Shown here: positions 44,454 to 53,653 of the stretch, one piece after another
Numbering within the stretch: position 1 is the stretch's first letter
Layout of the letters: each line of letters begins with the position of its first letter
Source: Dehalobacter restrictus DSM 9455
GTDB taxonomy: Bacteria > Bacillota > Desulfitobacteriia > Desulfitobacteriales > Syntrophobotulaceae
Direction of reading: 5' to 3'
DNA length: 64,000 nucleotides
Assembly: GCF_000512895.1 (NCBI RefSeq)
Contig: NZ_CP007033.1
Location: forward strand, 2,467,001 to 2,531,000
Program-made: the position numbers and the translations under genes
The notes under the pieces: model-generated
Databases searched by the model: none
What the model was told of the DNA's origin: nothing
Seen by the model: the letters and a program-made list of their open reading frames with translations, nothing else

Positions 44454-44554
44454 GCACAAGTAAAAAAGGTCAACTTCAAAGGTCAATTTGTAAAACTGAG
44501 TAAAAACTATTAATAAATTGTAAATTTTTCTGACACACAATACGCATACAAACA

Positions 44555-44594
44555 CAAAAACAACCTCCAAGGAAAAACCCTAGAGGTCTTGTTT
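44555..44594 (-). terminator. Terminator of tRNA-Thr
   Basis: On the minus strand ACAAGACCTC pairs imperfectly with GGAGGTTGT and is followed by TTTTGTG, just 3' of the tRNA. Confidence 0.6.
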
Positions 44595-44598
44595 CTAG

Positions 44599-44673
44599 TG
44601 GAGCCGATGGTCGGAATCGAACCGACGACCTGCTCATTACGAGTGAGCTGCTCTACCCCTGAGCCACATCGGC
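44599..44673 (-). tRNA. tRNA-Thr (anticodon CGU)
   Basis: Full cloverleaf on the minus strand: acceptor GCCGATG/CATCGGC, D-arm GCTC/GAGC, anticodon stem GCTCA/TGAGC with loop CTCGTAA (CGU at 34-36), T-arm GTCGG TTCGATT CCGAC, and an encoded TCCA 3' end. Length is 75. Confidence 0.96.
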
Positions 44674-44801
44674 ATGTTTGGTAACCCATAAGCTTTAACA
44701 GTATAACATAAGAAAAATAATTTGTTAAGGGTAAATTAATCAAAAATGTGGGAAAATGAAAAAATCCTCAATTGACTTTGTAAATGCAACCTATACATTA
44801 C

Positions 44802-44931
44802 TGGGTGATTGCATTTAAATCTTCAAACAGAATAGTGGCATTAAGTCTTACAATCGAAAGTCTCCTTTTTCTTCACTCCCCCATGGGGGAGTGATTGCAT
44901 TTAGTCTGGCAATATTCCGACAAGAACTTTA
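44802..44931. repeat. Degenerate direct repeats and a 20-bp palindrome left of the IS30 element
   Basis: GTGATTGCATTTA occurs at about 44803 and again at 44891, with a degenerate copy AGTGGCATTAAGTCTTACAAT between them. The perfect palindrome CACTCCCCCATGGGGGAGTG lies at 44874-44893. These may be remnants of another mobile-element end. The origin is unknown. Confidence 0.5.
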
Positions 44932-46302
44932 GGATGTGTTCTGCGGGAATCTTTGAGTCAAAGGAGAATTTACCATGGCAAAAAACAAGCATCTCACTGA
45001 TTCGGAGCGTCTACAAATTGAGCAGCTACTGCGAGAGGGCGTATCTCTTAAGCGGATTGCCGTCACCCTTGAAAAAAGCGCATCCACCATTTCCCGTGAA
45101 ATTCGCGCCCGCGCCATTGAAAGCAATAAATATGCGCCATACCGTATCCATAACCGCTGCGCCAATCTCAATGTCTGCCAAAAAATGCAGATCTGCTCCG
45201 ACAAGCCTAATTGCACAAGAAAGTGTTCCCGCTGTAATTACTGCAATGCCGTATGCGAGGAATTCGAGGAGCGACGCTGCCACAGGCTTTATGATCCACC
45301 GTATGTCTGCAACGGTTGTCTTGAAGCTTACCAGTGTGTCCTACGGAAAAAGTATTACCTCCACAGAAATGCTCATGAGGCATACCGAGAGATGCTGGTG
45401 GAATCCCGCTCCGGTGCAAATATTACCGAGGATGAACTGCTCTACCTTGACGAATGGATCAGTCCCCTCATCCAGCGTGGGCAATCTGTTCATCACATCG
45501 CAGTCCACAATGCCGACAGGCTTATCGTCAGTGAGAAATCCATCTACCGCTATGTTTCCGGCGGACTCTTTAAGGCGAGAAACATTGACATGCCCCGGGT
45601 CTGCCGCCTTAAGCCCAGAAAAACCAAAACGGTGGAGCATAAAATCGACAGCACCTGCAGGCTTGGCCGCACCTACGCCGACTTCCTGGCCTTTACGGAA
45701 GCATCAGACGCTCCGGTCGTTGAGATAGATTCAGTTATCGGGCGTGTCGGTGGAAAGGTCCTGCTCACGATGATGTTCAAGTCCTGTGACTTGATGCTTG
45801 CCTTCATCAGGGAACGCAATACCTCCCAGTCCGTTATCGACGTCTTCAACTGCCTAGACGAAACTCTTAGCAGAGAGGTGTTCAGCCGCCTTCTTTCCGT
45901 TTGCCTCACTGACAACGGTTCAGAGTTTTCAAACCCGAAAGCTTTGGAGTATGATGCACAGGGCCGCCGCAGGACGCGGCTGTACTACTGCGACCCATTC
46001 GCATCATACCAGAAGCCCAACGTGGAGTTGAACCACGAGTTCATTAGGAAAATACTGCCCAAAGGCACATCGTTTGACGCCCTGTGCCAAGGGGATATTG
46101 ACCTTATGATGTCGCATATCAACTCCTATTCCAGGGAGAAACTGGGCGACAAATCGCCGTTGGATGTGTTTAGTTTCATCTACGGGTACGATGATGTCCT
46201 TAAAAACCTGGGAATCAGCAGGATTCCTGCTAATAAAATCCTGCTGAAGCCGTCGCTTTTGAAAAAATAATTTCAGTATCATTTAACCCGCAGAACACAT
46301 CC
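44932..46302 (+). mobile_element. IS30-family insertion sequence
   Basis: Perfect 16-bp terminal inverted repeats GGATGTGTTCTGCGGG (44932-44947) and CCCGCAGAACACATCC (46287-46302) bound one transposase gene. The length of 1371 bp is a little long for IS30. No clear target duplication is seen at the ends. Confidence 0.9.
44975..46270 (+). CDS. IS30-family transposase
   Basis: 431 residues, apparently intact. The N-terminal helix-turn-helix (HLTDSERLQIEQLLREGVSLKRIAVTLEKSASTISREIR) is followed by a cysteine-rich segment with repeated CxxC pairs at about 55-115. The catalytic DDE domain has VEIDSVIGRVGGKVLLTMMF, SVCLTDNGSEF and YQKPNVELNHEFIRKILPKGT. The cysteine-rich insert is longer than in classical IS30 and explains the extra length. 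GGAGAATTTACC precedes the ATG. Confidence 0.93.
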   Translation: MAKNKHLTDSERLQIEQLLREGVSLKRIAVTLEKSASTISREIRARAIESNKYAPYRIHNRCANLNVCQKMQICSDKPNCTRKCSRCNYCNAVCEEFEERRCHRLYDPPYVCNGCLEAYQCVLRKKYYLHRNAHEAYREMLVESRSGANITEDELLYLDEWISPLIQRGQSVHHIAVHNADRLIVSEKSIYRYVSGGLFKARNIDMPRVCRLKPRKTKTVEHKIDSTCRLGRTYADFLAFTEASDAPVVEIDSVIGRVGGKVLLTMMFKSCDLMLAFIRERNTSQSVIDVFNCLDETLSREVFSRLLSVCLTDNGSEFSNPKALEYDAQGRRRTRLYYCDPFASYQKPNVELNHEFIRKILPKGTSFDALCQGDIDLMMSHINSYSREKLGDKSPLDVFSFIYGYDDVLKNLGISRIPANKILLKPSLLKK

Positions 46303-46504
46303 ATACCGATCCTGATCAAGGGGACGCGGTTACTCTGTCCGAAAAACGATTTCCGGGTACCCCTTTTATTAGTATACTCTTTTTTAGAACTCGGCTGGCA
46401 GATTTTCACTCCATATAATCTGAATCGGCTATTTTTAACAGGTACTATACCTGTTATTCCCAGTATTTTGACAGACTCAATGAAACCCCACTATATTTAC
46501 TCTG

Positions 46505-47809
46505 TCAAAGGTTGCATTTACTTTGACCGCTCACCAAATGAAAAAATCCTTCGTCTCTCGTCTCTCGTCTCTCGTGCCAGCCTTTTCCGCCGCACTCCCG
46601 GCATTTTTCAGTGTTCCTGGCAGCTAAGGTCTGACCTTCTTTTTTGCGTGTTACCTCAACGAGCCCCAGCCTGGTGCGCCCCACTACTTTACATTTGACC
46701 TTATCCTGTTTAAAAGACTTTTCCAGCATTTCCAGCAGCTGATTCCAATCCTCATTTTGTTCCATGTCAATAAAATCGACGATAATAATCCCGCTAAGGT
46801 TTCTAAGTCTTATCTGCCTGGATATTTCTGTAGCAGCCTCCATATTCAGACTCTGCAGGGTATGCTGCAGGGAGCTTTCTCCAGTGTATTTTCCGGAGTT
46901 GACGTCAATGGCGGTCAGGGCTTCAGTCTGTTCAATCACCAGATAGCCTCCGCTTTCAAGCGGGACCTTGGGTTTTAATGCTTTCAGGATTTCATCACCG
47001 ATATGATAGCGTTCAAACAAATTCCCTTTAAAGTCAGTCCATATTTTCCCGGAAACTGAGCATCTGACTTCCCGGAGCTTTGTCCGTAGCAGCTCGGCCA
47101 TTTCCCCGTCATCGGTAATAATCCTGGTTACCTCTTCGTCGATCGTTTCTCTTAACAGACGGGACAATGGGTCGCTGCTGCTGTAAATCAGTCCCTTGCC
47201 AGACTTGCTTTTGATTCTTTCCGTTAAGGTCTGATTGATTTCTAAAATCTTTTCAATATCATCAGCCAGTTCTTTTTCCGCAACGCCTTCCGCCATCGTC
47301 CGGACAATCAGACCAGCATTCTCAATGCTGAGATTCTGGGCAAGTTGATTAAGACGTTCTCTTTCTGTTTCATCCGTTATTTTACGTGAAATCCCCAAAT
47401 ATCCGCGATTCCCGGGCAAGAGTACCACAAAACGCCCGGGCAGTGAAAGATTGGTCGTAACTCTTGCTCCTTTATTACCGACAGCTTCCCGGGTGACCTG
47501 AACAATCACCTCCTGGCCTTCTTTTAAGAGGCTCTCGATCGGTGGCACCGGCGATCCGGGTACATTTTGCACCTGGACATATTCTGGATTGACAATATCC
47601 CCTGCATAGAGGAAGGCATTCTTCTCGAGCCCAATATCGATGAAAGCAGCCTGTATGCCTGTAACAATATTACTGACCTTCCCCTTGTAGATATTGCCGG
47701 CCAAACGGGATTCTCTTCCGGAATCATCCAGGACTTCTGCCAGTCTGCCTTCTTCCAGTACCGCAGCCCTCATCCGATGATCCTCAGTGGTAATGACAAT
47801 CTCTTTCAA
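46505..47809 (-). CDS. rng: Ribonuclease G/E family endoribonuclease
   Basis: 434 residues from a TTG start (MKEIVITTEDHRMRAAVLEEG) with CAGGGATAAGA upstream. An S1 domain (GNIYKGKVSNIVTGIQAAFIDIGLEKNAFLY) is followed by the catalytic region with Mg-binding Asp in AIDVNSGKYTG and IIIVDFIDM, then KVVGRTRLGLVEVTRKKEGQTL. The zinc-link CRECGGKG leads into an odd tail, HERRETRDEG and on to SKCNL, encoded by a 7-base tandem repeat. It processes rRNA and decays mRNA. Confidence 0.93.
   Translation of the reverse strand: MKEIVITTEDHRMRAAVLEEGRLAEVLDDSGRESRLAGNIYKGKVSNIVTGIQAAFIDIGLEKNAFLYAGDIVNPEYVQVQNVPGSPVPPIESLLKEGQEVIVQVTREAVGNKGARVTTNLSLPGRFVVLLPGNRGYLGISRKITDETERERLNQLAQNLSIENAGLIVRTMAEGVAEKELADDIEKILEINQTLTERIKSKSGKGLIYSSSDPLSRLLRETIDEEVTRIITDDGEMAELLRTKLREVRCSVSGKIWTDFKGNLFERYHIGDEILKALKPKVPLESGGYLVIEQTEALTAIDVNSGKYTGESSLQHTLQSLNMEAATEISRQIRLRNLSGIIIVDFIDMEQNEDWNQLLEMLEKSFKQDKVKCKVVGRTRLGLVEVTRKKEGQTLAARNTEKCRECGGKGWHERRETRDEGFFHLVSGQSKCNL
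46551..46575. repeat. 7-bp tandem repeat inside the 3' end of rng
   Basis: TCGTCTC is repeated three times in a row (46551-46571), followed by a partial fourth copy. Gain or loss of one unit would change the reading frame of the last 22 or so residues of the RNase G/E protein. Confidence 0.8.
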
Positions 47810-47860
47810 TCTTATCCCTGCTTTCAGGCTTAGTATCAAATCCAAATTTCTAAGATGACA

Positions 47861-48658
47861 CTATATCGTTGCGATCACTTCGAGTGGGTTTCTGAGCATC
47901 CCGTCGGACTGTTCGATAAACAGGCCTTCCCTTGTTGTCGTTACGCCTGAAATATCTACCGGAAGTCCTTCCATGTTTTTTAGACTTTCCAGGATTTCAA
48001 CCGGCCGGACTGAACCAGCGTTTCCGGTAATAATATCCAGGCGCAGTTGTACATGATAATTCTGAGCATCCGCAGAAATAACCCCTTCTTCAGAAATCAG
48101 TGTTATGGTTTTAACAAACGGACGAATATTCCGCTCTATTTTTTTGCCCTGCTGATAGCGAATCCCTGTTGCTTCGTCCCTGTTCAGCCAGTTCCGGCAA
48201 GCTTTACGGAGTTCTTCTGCCTCGACCGGACGAAGGAGAGGCGCTTCGGTCCGGTATCTGGCAAGATTAATCACAGCCATCAGTGCCTTGCTTCCCTTTA
48301 CTGCGATCCCAGCGCCTATGATTTTTATGCCCTCGGGCAACTGGCTCTGAAGCCGCTCAACGATATTCCCAATATCACATGCTCCGGCTTCTGTTGCTTC
48401 TCCAGCTTCTTCCCGAATAGCGTCCTTTTCTTGTTCTTTATTCTCTTTGACTTCAATATCGACATATTCCTGTTCTCCTTCCACACCGACTGGCAAAGGG
48501 GGACCAAAAGCAATCTTCGGATGAGGATTGAATCCTTCGGAAAAAGCCACTTCAATTTGGGCTCTGCGCAGGGCCCTGTCCAACATTCTGGTTAAATCCA
48601 GATGCGCAATATACCGGGCTTCACCTTTCTTGGTGTAGGCCAGCCTTATCTTCATCAT
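47861..48658 (-). CDS. Radical SAM-linked protein (TIGR03936/DUF2344)
   Basis: 265 residues. The N-terminus MKIRLAYTKKGEARYIAHLDLTRMLDRALRRAQIEVAFSEGFNPHPK is the family signature. It is always found with a TIGR03960 radical SAM protein, sometimes fused; the partner is encoded at 49230. The next gene in the same direction is RNase G/E, a common trio near ribosomal genes rplU-rpmA. The role is unknown. An ATGATG start lies after AGAGGCGGTT. Confidence 0.9.
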   Translation of the reverse strand: MMKIRLAYTKKGEARYIAHLDLTRMLDRALRRAQIEVAFSEGFNPHPKIAFGPPLPVGVEGEQEYVDIEVKENKEQEKDAIREEAGEATEAGACDIGNIVERLQSQLPEGIKIIGAGIAVKGSKALMAVINLARYRTEAPLLRPVEAEELRKACRNWLNRDEATGIRYQQGKKIERNIRPFVKTITLISEEGVISADAQNYHVQLRLDIITGNAGSVRPVEILESLKNMEGLPVDISGVTTTREGLFIEQSDGMLRNPLEVIATI

Positions 48659-48793
48659 AACCGCCTCTTTTCCAATCTTTCCAAGATATAAATATCAGAG
48701 CTATCTTCCAAAGCTTTGTTGTAAAGCCTTTCTTTATTCCGGCATGTTTGTAAAAAAGCCGAATACATTACTTGTAAACGAGGAGGGATTTCA

Positions 48794-49216
48794 ATGCAAT
48801 TTTCTTCTGGCGAACAGACGCCGCTAAGATTGCTGGATGAGGCCAACTTCTGGAAACACCAGGAATATGAGCATACGAACGTCATCCGGGAAATCGTGCC
48901 GGATCTGGAAAGAAAATTTGTCGAAGAACTTAAAGAATGGGAACAGGCTCTGACAAGGACGCATAGCCAGGTTGTCCAGCTCACTGAAACATTGGTCAGA
49001 TATGGAAATACGCAACCGGTTGTCGCCGATCAGGCACTTCGTCTGATCAGCTTTTCTCTTGAACAAAGCGGCCGGTTTGTAAAATTCCTTTTTGAAATTC
49101 TAGATTTGAGTCAGGCAGTCAAGAAGAATCCGACTGCTGCAGCTGTAATCAAACACATCATCCGTGAATCTGAATATTTCATCGGGATCACCCAGACCAT
49201 CTGCAGTCAAGGCTAG
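48794..49216 (+). CDS. DUF2935-like four-helix protein
   Basis: 140 residues, highly helical: LLDEANFWKHQEYEHTNVIREIVPDLERKFVEELKEWE resembles the FWxxxxxEHxxxI repeat of DUF2935 (ferritin-like bundle). Only one repeat is present instead of two. The ATG follows GAGGAGGGATTTCA. It lies on the opposite strand between the two halves of the radical-SAM pair, which looks like an insertion. The GCATG...CATTA spacing upstream could be a forespore sigma promoter, but this is weak. Confidence 0.7.
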   Translation: MQFSSGEQTPLRLLDEANFWKHQEYEHTNVIREIVPDLERKFVEELKEWEQALTRTHSQVVQLTETLVRYGNTQPVVADQALRLISFSLEQSGRFVKFLFEILDLSQAVKKNPTAAAVIKHIIRESEYFIGITQTICSQG

Positions 49217-49229
49217 GTTCTGTATAAAG

Positions 49230-51104
49230 TTAAAGCGCACTGAATTTTACGGGTCTGGCCAGATCCGGACAGACTCCGCAGTGGCTGCATTTTTCCCGGC
49301 AATCAGGTGTGACAGCTTCAGTCAGGGCCTTTTTATATTCTCCAAGCAAGTAGGATTTCTTGACACCTGAGTTCAGATGGTCCCAGGGAAGGATCTCATC
49401 CTCTGATATCCGCCTGTTGGCATAGAAATGCGGGTCAATGCCGATTTCCTCCATTCCCTGCTTCCACAGATCATACCGAAAATGCTCACTCCACCCGTCA
49501 AATTTGCAACCTGCGTTAACCGCCCATTCCAGTAGCTCCGCAACTTTGCGGTCACCCTTGGCAAATATGGCTTCCAGAAAGCTTGCTTCTACATCGTGGT
49601 AGATAAACTTGATCCGGTAATCCCGCAGTTTCTTGCGGAGGTATTCCTGTTTTTCTCTAAGAGTCACCATGGAATCCTGTGCTGCCCATTGAAAAGGCGT
49701 ATGCGGTTTGGGAACAAACGAACTTGCCGAAACTGTGATCCTGCAGCCGCGTTTCCCAAGTTTTCTGGACAACTCTAGGACTTTTCTGGCCTGTTCGACG
49801 ATTCCGTCCAAGTCCTCATAGGTTTCGGTCGGTAGTCCAATCATATAATACAGCTTGATACTGCTCCATCCTCCTTTAAAGGATGCTTCTGCCGTCCTTA
49901 AAAGATCCTCTTCCGTTACGCCTTTATTGATAACATCCCTTAAGCGCTGGGTTCCGGCTTCCGGTGCAAAGGTCAGTCCGGATTTGCGTACTTTTTGGAC
50001 CTGTTCGGCAATCTCAACATCAAATGAATCCAGGCGGAGTGAGGGAAGGGATACACTGACCCCTTTGGGTTCCATTTTAGCCATCAGACCTTTAAGGACA
50101 CCGTTGATGCAAGTATAATCACTGGTCGACAGCGAAACAAGTGAGATTTCTTCATAACCGGTGGCCTTGATGGATTTCTCCGCCTGTTCCAGCAATGCTT
50201 CAGGAGACCGTTCCCGAAGCGGCCTGTAGATCATTCCGGCCTGACAAAAGCGGCATCCCCTGGTGCAACCCCTCATGACCTCAAGCATTACCCTGTCATG
50301 AATAGCCTCCGTATACGGGACAATCACTTTTTCCGGGAAGTAGGCCGAGCTGAAGTCCCGCAACACCGCCTTTCTGACCGTCTCAGAAATTCCTTCCCTG
50401 ACTGTGATTTGCTGGATTGAACCATCAGGTTTGTATTCGGCCTCATAAAAACCCGGCACATAGATTCCCTGAATCTGGGCCAGTTCGACCAGAATAGCTT
50501 CCTTCAGTTTTCCGTTTTTCCTGGCTTGCTGAATCACGTGAAGAACTGCGGGAAATTGTTCTTCCCCTTCCCCCAGGAAAAAGAAATCTACAAAAGGCGC
50601 CAGAGGTTCAGGATTGTAGGCACATGGACCACCGGCAAATATAAAGGGATACGCACCCCCACTTTCCGTCCCGTTTTTTCTGTCTTCGGATTTTAACGGT
50701 ATCCCGCTGAGCTTTAGGACATTTAATAAATTGGTATAGCTGAGCTCATATTGCAGCGTGAAAGCGACCACATCAAAATCCAGCAGAGGACGAAAAGATT
50801 CCAGTGTGTAAAGCGGGATTCCTCCCTGCTTTAACTTTTCTTCCATATCCGGCCATGGAGCAAAGGCCCTTTCACAGAGAAACTCTTCATAAGAATTGAT
50901 GCGGCCGTACAGGATACGTAACGCAAGATTGGACATGCCGACTTCATATACATCAGGAAAGACAAATGCCACCCGTACATCTGTCTTTTCCCAGTCTTTT
51001 TTTACCATATTCCATTCACCACCGACATAACGACCGGGCTTAATCACCTGCGGTAAAATCCGGTCGAGTTTCTGGCGAATCCATTCACGATCCTTCTGAT
51101 TCAT
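49230..51104 (-). CDS. B12-binding-domain radical SAM protein (TIGR03960)
   Basis: 624 residues. The N-terminal B12-binding-like region has VRVAFVFPDVYEVGMSNLALRILY. The radical SAM core carries the cluster motif MRGCTRGCRFCQAGMIYRP (CxxxCxxC) near residue 285 and SLSTSDYTCINGVLKGL. The C-terminus is DPHFYANRRISEDEILPWDHLNSGV with a distal CREKCSHCGVCP cluster that may bind another Fe-S. Its reaction is not known. Its partner is the TIGR03936 protein at 47861. Confidence 0.92.
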   Translation of the reverse strand: MNQKDREWIRQKLDRILPQVIKPGRYVGGEWNMVKKDWEKTDVRVAFVFPDVYEVGMSNLALRILYGRINSYEEFLCERAFAPWPDMEEKLKQGGIPLYTLESFRPLLDFDVVAFTLQYELSYTNLLNVLKLSGIPLKSEDRKNGTESGGAYPFIFAGGPCAYNPEPLAPFVDFFFLGEGEEQFPAVLHVIQQARKNGKLKEAILVELAQIQGIYVPGFYEAEYKPDGSIQQITVREGISETVRKAVLRDFSSAYFPEKVIVPYTEAIHDRVMLEVMRGCTRGCRFCQAGMIYRPLRERSPEALLEQAEKSIKATGYEEISLVSLSTSDYTCINGVLKGLMAKMEPKGVSVSLPSLRLDSFDVEIAEQVQKVRKSGLTFAPEAGTQRLRDVINKGVTEEDLLRTAEASFKGGWSSIKLYYMIGLPTETYEDLDGIVEQARKVLELSRKLGKRGCRITVSASSFVPKPHTPFQWAAQDSMVTLREKQEYLRKKLRDYRIKFIYHDVEASFLEAIFAKGDRKVAELLEWAVNAGCKFDGWSEHFRYDLWKQGMEEIGIDPHFYANRRISEDEILPWDHLNSGVKKSYLLGEYKKALTEAVTPDCREKCSHCGVCPDLARPVKFSAL

Positions 51105-51292
51105 ATGTATTTCCCCCTTGAGCCTATTTATCCAGGCAGGTCTTCATAATATATACGCTTTCGGCAGCATAAAGGCTTTGACCTGCCTTTATGCCATCCA
51201 TGGCATCGTAACACTAGGCCATCCATAGCCCTCGTGTGCCGCGCTCAGCATCCCTGTTCCGCTTGACGTTGTCTATATATTACGGAGACGGA
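51105..51292. other. Spacer with a perfect 10-bp hairpin
   Basis: GCATAAAGGC and GCCTTTATGC (about 51163-51190) pair around TTTGACCT. No T-run follows, so it is not a classical terminator. No gene is seen in the remaining bases. Confidence 0.4.
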
Positions 51293-51922
51293 TTACTTAA
51301 TTGTGGATAAATTATTATAGCACAGCACCTTATTCTTAAGCAAAAACCTACCTTCCAGGCGCAGAAGGGCTTTCTTTTTGTCCAGGCCGCCGGCATAACC
51401 GGTAAGTTTTCCATTGCCGCCAATCACACGGTGACACGGAATTAAAATGGAGATCGGATTATGCCCGACTGCACTGCCTACCGCCTGAGCGGACATCGTT
51501 GTTAACCCCCGGGCCAGAGCAATACGTTGGGCAATTTCCCCGTAAGTTATGACTTTCCCATACGGTATCTGCAGCAGTATCTCCCAGACAGCCTTCTGGA
51601 AGTCGGTCCCCACAGGAGCCAGATACAAATCCATTTTGGGAACTGAAATACCTGCCATGATACCTTTCGCATTTCTTTCCGTGCTTGCCGCCTGTTCCTC
51701 TTCCCAAGCTTGTCCTTCTTGTCCCGAAAAATAAAAATCCAGCCGCCGACGCAGCGTCTCAAAAACAGGATATTCCCGATTCTCTGTCCATTCGGAAGTA
51801 ACGGCAGGATAATGCTTCTGGCCAATGAACCATAAACCGCTTAGCTTATCTTGGACTGCCGCAGCTGTCATTTTTCCAAGAGGTGTATTCACAGTGCAGG
51901 TATAGGTCATGTTCGTTTTCAT
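51293..51922 (-). CDS. ogt: Methylated-DNA--protein-cysteine methyltransferase
   Basis: 209 residues. Direct repair of O6-alkylguanine by transfer to its own cysteine. The motif ILIPCHRVIGGNGKLTGYAGGLDKKKALLRLEG near residue 160 contains the acceptor Cys in PCHRV. The helix-turn-helix is PYGKVITYGEIAQRIA and SAQAVGSAVGHNPI. An N-terminal half of Ogt type is longer than usual because of a charged loop near 75-95. The ribosome site is weak. Confidence 0.93.
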   Translation of the reverse strand: MKTNMTYTCTVNTPLGKMTAAAVQDKLSGLWFIGQKHYPAVTSEWTENREYPVFETLRRRLDFYFSGQEGQAWEEEQAASTERNAKGIMAGISVPKMDLYLAPVGTDFQKAVWEILLQIPYGKVITYGEIAQRIALARGLTTMSAQAVGSAVGHNPISILIPCHRVIGGNGKLTGYAGGLDKKKALLRLEGRFLLKNKVLCYNNLSTIK

Positions 51923-52083
51923 GTTGACAGGGTACCAGCTCCCTTCACCTATTTGAATAGCCGGTCTGCCAGTCCAACCCTCTTCGAGCTGAAAAGACAG
52001 AGTGACGAATTCTCAGATAGGATAATATAATACAGTAATTGCTCGTATGAAAGCAAGCGAAAAGAAGTATTGGAGGGGAAATT

Positions 52084-52632
52084 ATGTTCAAATACGCCGA
52101 TGCGCTGTTATTTCCAGTAGAAGTCAATTATCCAGACCCGCAGTTCGGCCGGATCATGCTGGAACATTACGGCGGGAAAGATAGCGAGTTCTCCGCAGCC
52201 ACCCAGTATATGAATCACCGTGCTAATATGCCCAACCACTTTGTAAGGGAGTTATTGGGTCTTATCGCAGCAGAAGAACATAGCCATATGGAGATGATTG
52301 CTGAGGCGATTAACAGACTTGGAGGACCACCACTTTGCTACGTCAATTCCGAGGGTATACCCTGGGACCTGACCTATGTCGATCAAAGCCTTGATCCTGT
52401 TGCGATGCTGCAGGCCGATGCTGAAGCTGAGATCCGCGCAAAAATGCTTTATGACACACATTTGACAATGACCAGCGATCCTGGTCTGAAAAAGATGATT
52501 CGCTTTCTGGGTGACAGAGAAGATGTCCACAAACACCTTTTTGAAAAGTCCCAAGCTATGATCCTTCAGGGTGCTGCCCCAGGAAGTTTTAGCACATTAA
52601 TCAGGGAATATCGAATGAGCTTCCCAGTCTGA
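52084..52632 (+). CDS. cotJC: CotJC-like manganese catalase family protein
   Basis: 182 residues. Ferritin-like di-Mn fold: Glu in SEFSAATQYMNHRA, then the metal motif LLGLIAAEEHSHMEMIAEAINRLGG (ExxH) and AEAEIRAKMLYDTHL and DREDVHKHLFEKSQAM. These are the usual metal ligands of Mn catalases. In Bacillus CotJC is a spore-coat catalase; cotJA and cotJB are missing here. TTGGAGGGGAAATT precedes the ATG. It is likely expressed in sporulation, by family analogy. Confidence 0.9.
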   Translation: MFKYADALLFPVEVNYPDPQFGRIMLEHYGGKDSEFSAATQYMNHRANMPNHFVRELLGLIAAEEHSHMEMIAEAINRLGGPPLCYVNSEGIPWDLTYVDQSLDPVAMLQADAEAEIRAKMLYDTHLTMTSDPGLKKMIRFLGDREDVHKHLFEKSQAMILQGAAPGSFSTLIREYRMSFPV

Positions 52633-52714
52633 ATGCTTCTCTATATTTACCGGTGCATGATATTTACATGCTTTTGGATCATTACCACAGTATTCCATTC
52701 TATATGATCTTTTT

Positions 52715-53575
52715 TTATTCTTCTTTTAATTTTCCGACCATGCAATTGAGTCCAAAATCCATCATGCCCTGGATAACTTCAGTCTCACTTAGCATTCTTT
52801 CGATCTTATCGTCTTTACCCATTACACTGACGAGACTGAAATGATCAGCAGAAAACTTATCAATAATCTGTTTAAGCGCAGTGTCCCTACTTACCGCGAG
52901 ACTCCTTCCAGGCATCAGCCCCTGCGCCAAAAGACGCTCTTTCTTGCGGCAGAGCTGCTTTAAAAAAACAATTCTGGCATTGTCCAGCTCTTTGCCGCTG
53001 CCAATCCAGAAAAAGATGCCAAGAACAATAAAAAGAATCGGTTCATAAATATAGAAGCCCATTCCCTGCATCAGGAAACCAGCAAAAACAAAAGCACCCC
53101 CAAGGCATTTACCGGCTGCCGCCAGGAACCGGGTGGTCGGGACAAAACCAAAAGACCCCGCCAGCAGGCCACGGACAATTCTACCACCGTCAAGCGGCAG
53201 AACAGGAAGCAGGTTAAAGGCTGCCAGCCAGAAATTTGTTTTGGCAAATTCCAACGCCCATGCTCCGCTTAAGATTCCGTTTTCACGAAGAATCTGAATA
53301 AAAAAGAACAACACGACATTGACGGCCGGACCAGCAAAAGCAATAATTGTCTCCTCCTTCTTTTTCCCTTCAAAACTGTCGTCAAGAACGGCCGTCCCCC
53401 CATAGGGATAGAGCTCGATACTCCTACACCTGATCCCGTAACCTCTTGCAGCAAGTATATGACAGGCTTCATGAACAATAACCAGACTAAAGACTAGAAG
53501 CGCCCTGACAACCTGACCAGCAAGCATACATAGGATTAACAGGATGATAAAGGTCGGGTGAACTTTAACTTTCAT
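52715..53575 (-). CDS. spoIVFB: Site-2 intramembrane protease, SpoIVFB type
   Basis: 286 residues. M50 protease with HEACH (HExxH) in SLVIVHEACHILAARGYG near residue 35 and the third ligand in AFNLLPVLPLDGGRIVRGL near residue 130. There are about five membrane segments, and a C-terminal CBS-like domain (LKQIIDKFSADHFSLVSVM) covers about 215-280. In Bacillus it cleaves pro-sigma-K in the mother cell and is held by SpoIVFA, whose homologue is directly upstream. Confidence 0.92.
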   Translation of the reverse strand: MKVKVHPTFIILLILCMLAGQVVRALLVFSLVIVHEACHILAARGYGIRCRSIELYPYGGTAVLDDSFEGKKKEETIIAFAGPAVNVVLFFFIQILRENGILSGAWALEFAKTNFWLAAFNLLPVLPLDGGRIVRGLLAGSFGFVPTTRFLAAAGKCLGGAFVFAGFLMQGMGFYIYEPILFIVLGIFFWIGSGKELDNARIVFLKQLCRKKERLLAQGLMPGRSLAVSRDTALKQIIDKFSADHFSLVSVMGKDDKIERMLSETEVIQGMMDFGLNCMVGKLKEE

Positions 53576-53653
53576 CTTGATCCCCCTCTGTCCCCATCCC
53601 TAGCAGATCGATTAAAAAGTATTAAGTACAATCGGGATTTTTGAATTTATATA

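Noticed and set aside
44874-44893. CRISPR-like repeat at the palindrome left of the IS30 element
   Set aside because: The GTGATTGCATTTA copies are few, degenerate and unevenly spaced; there are no spacers of constant length and no cas genes.
45026-45640. Antisense frames inside the IS30 transposase
   Set aside because: Shadows of the transposase codons without start signals or recognised domains.
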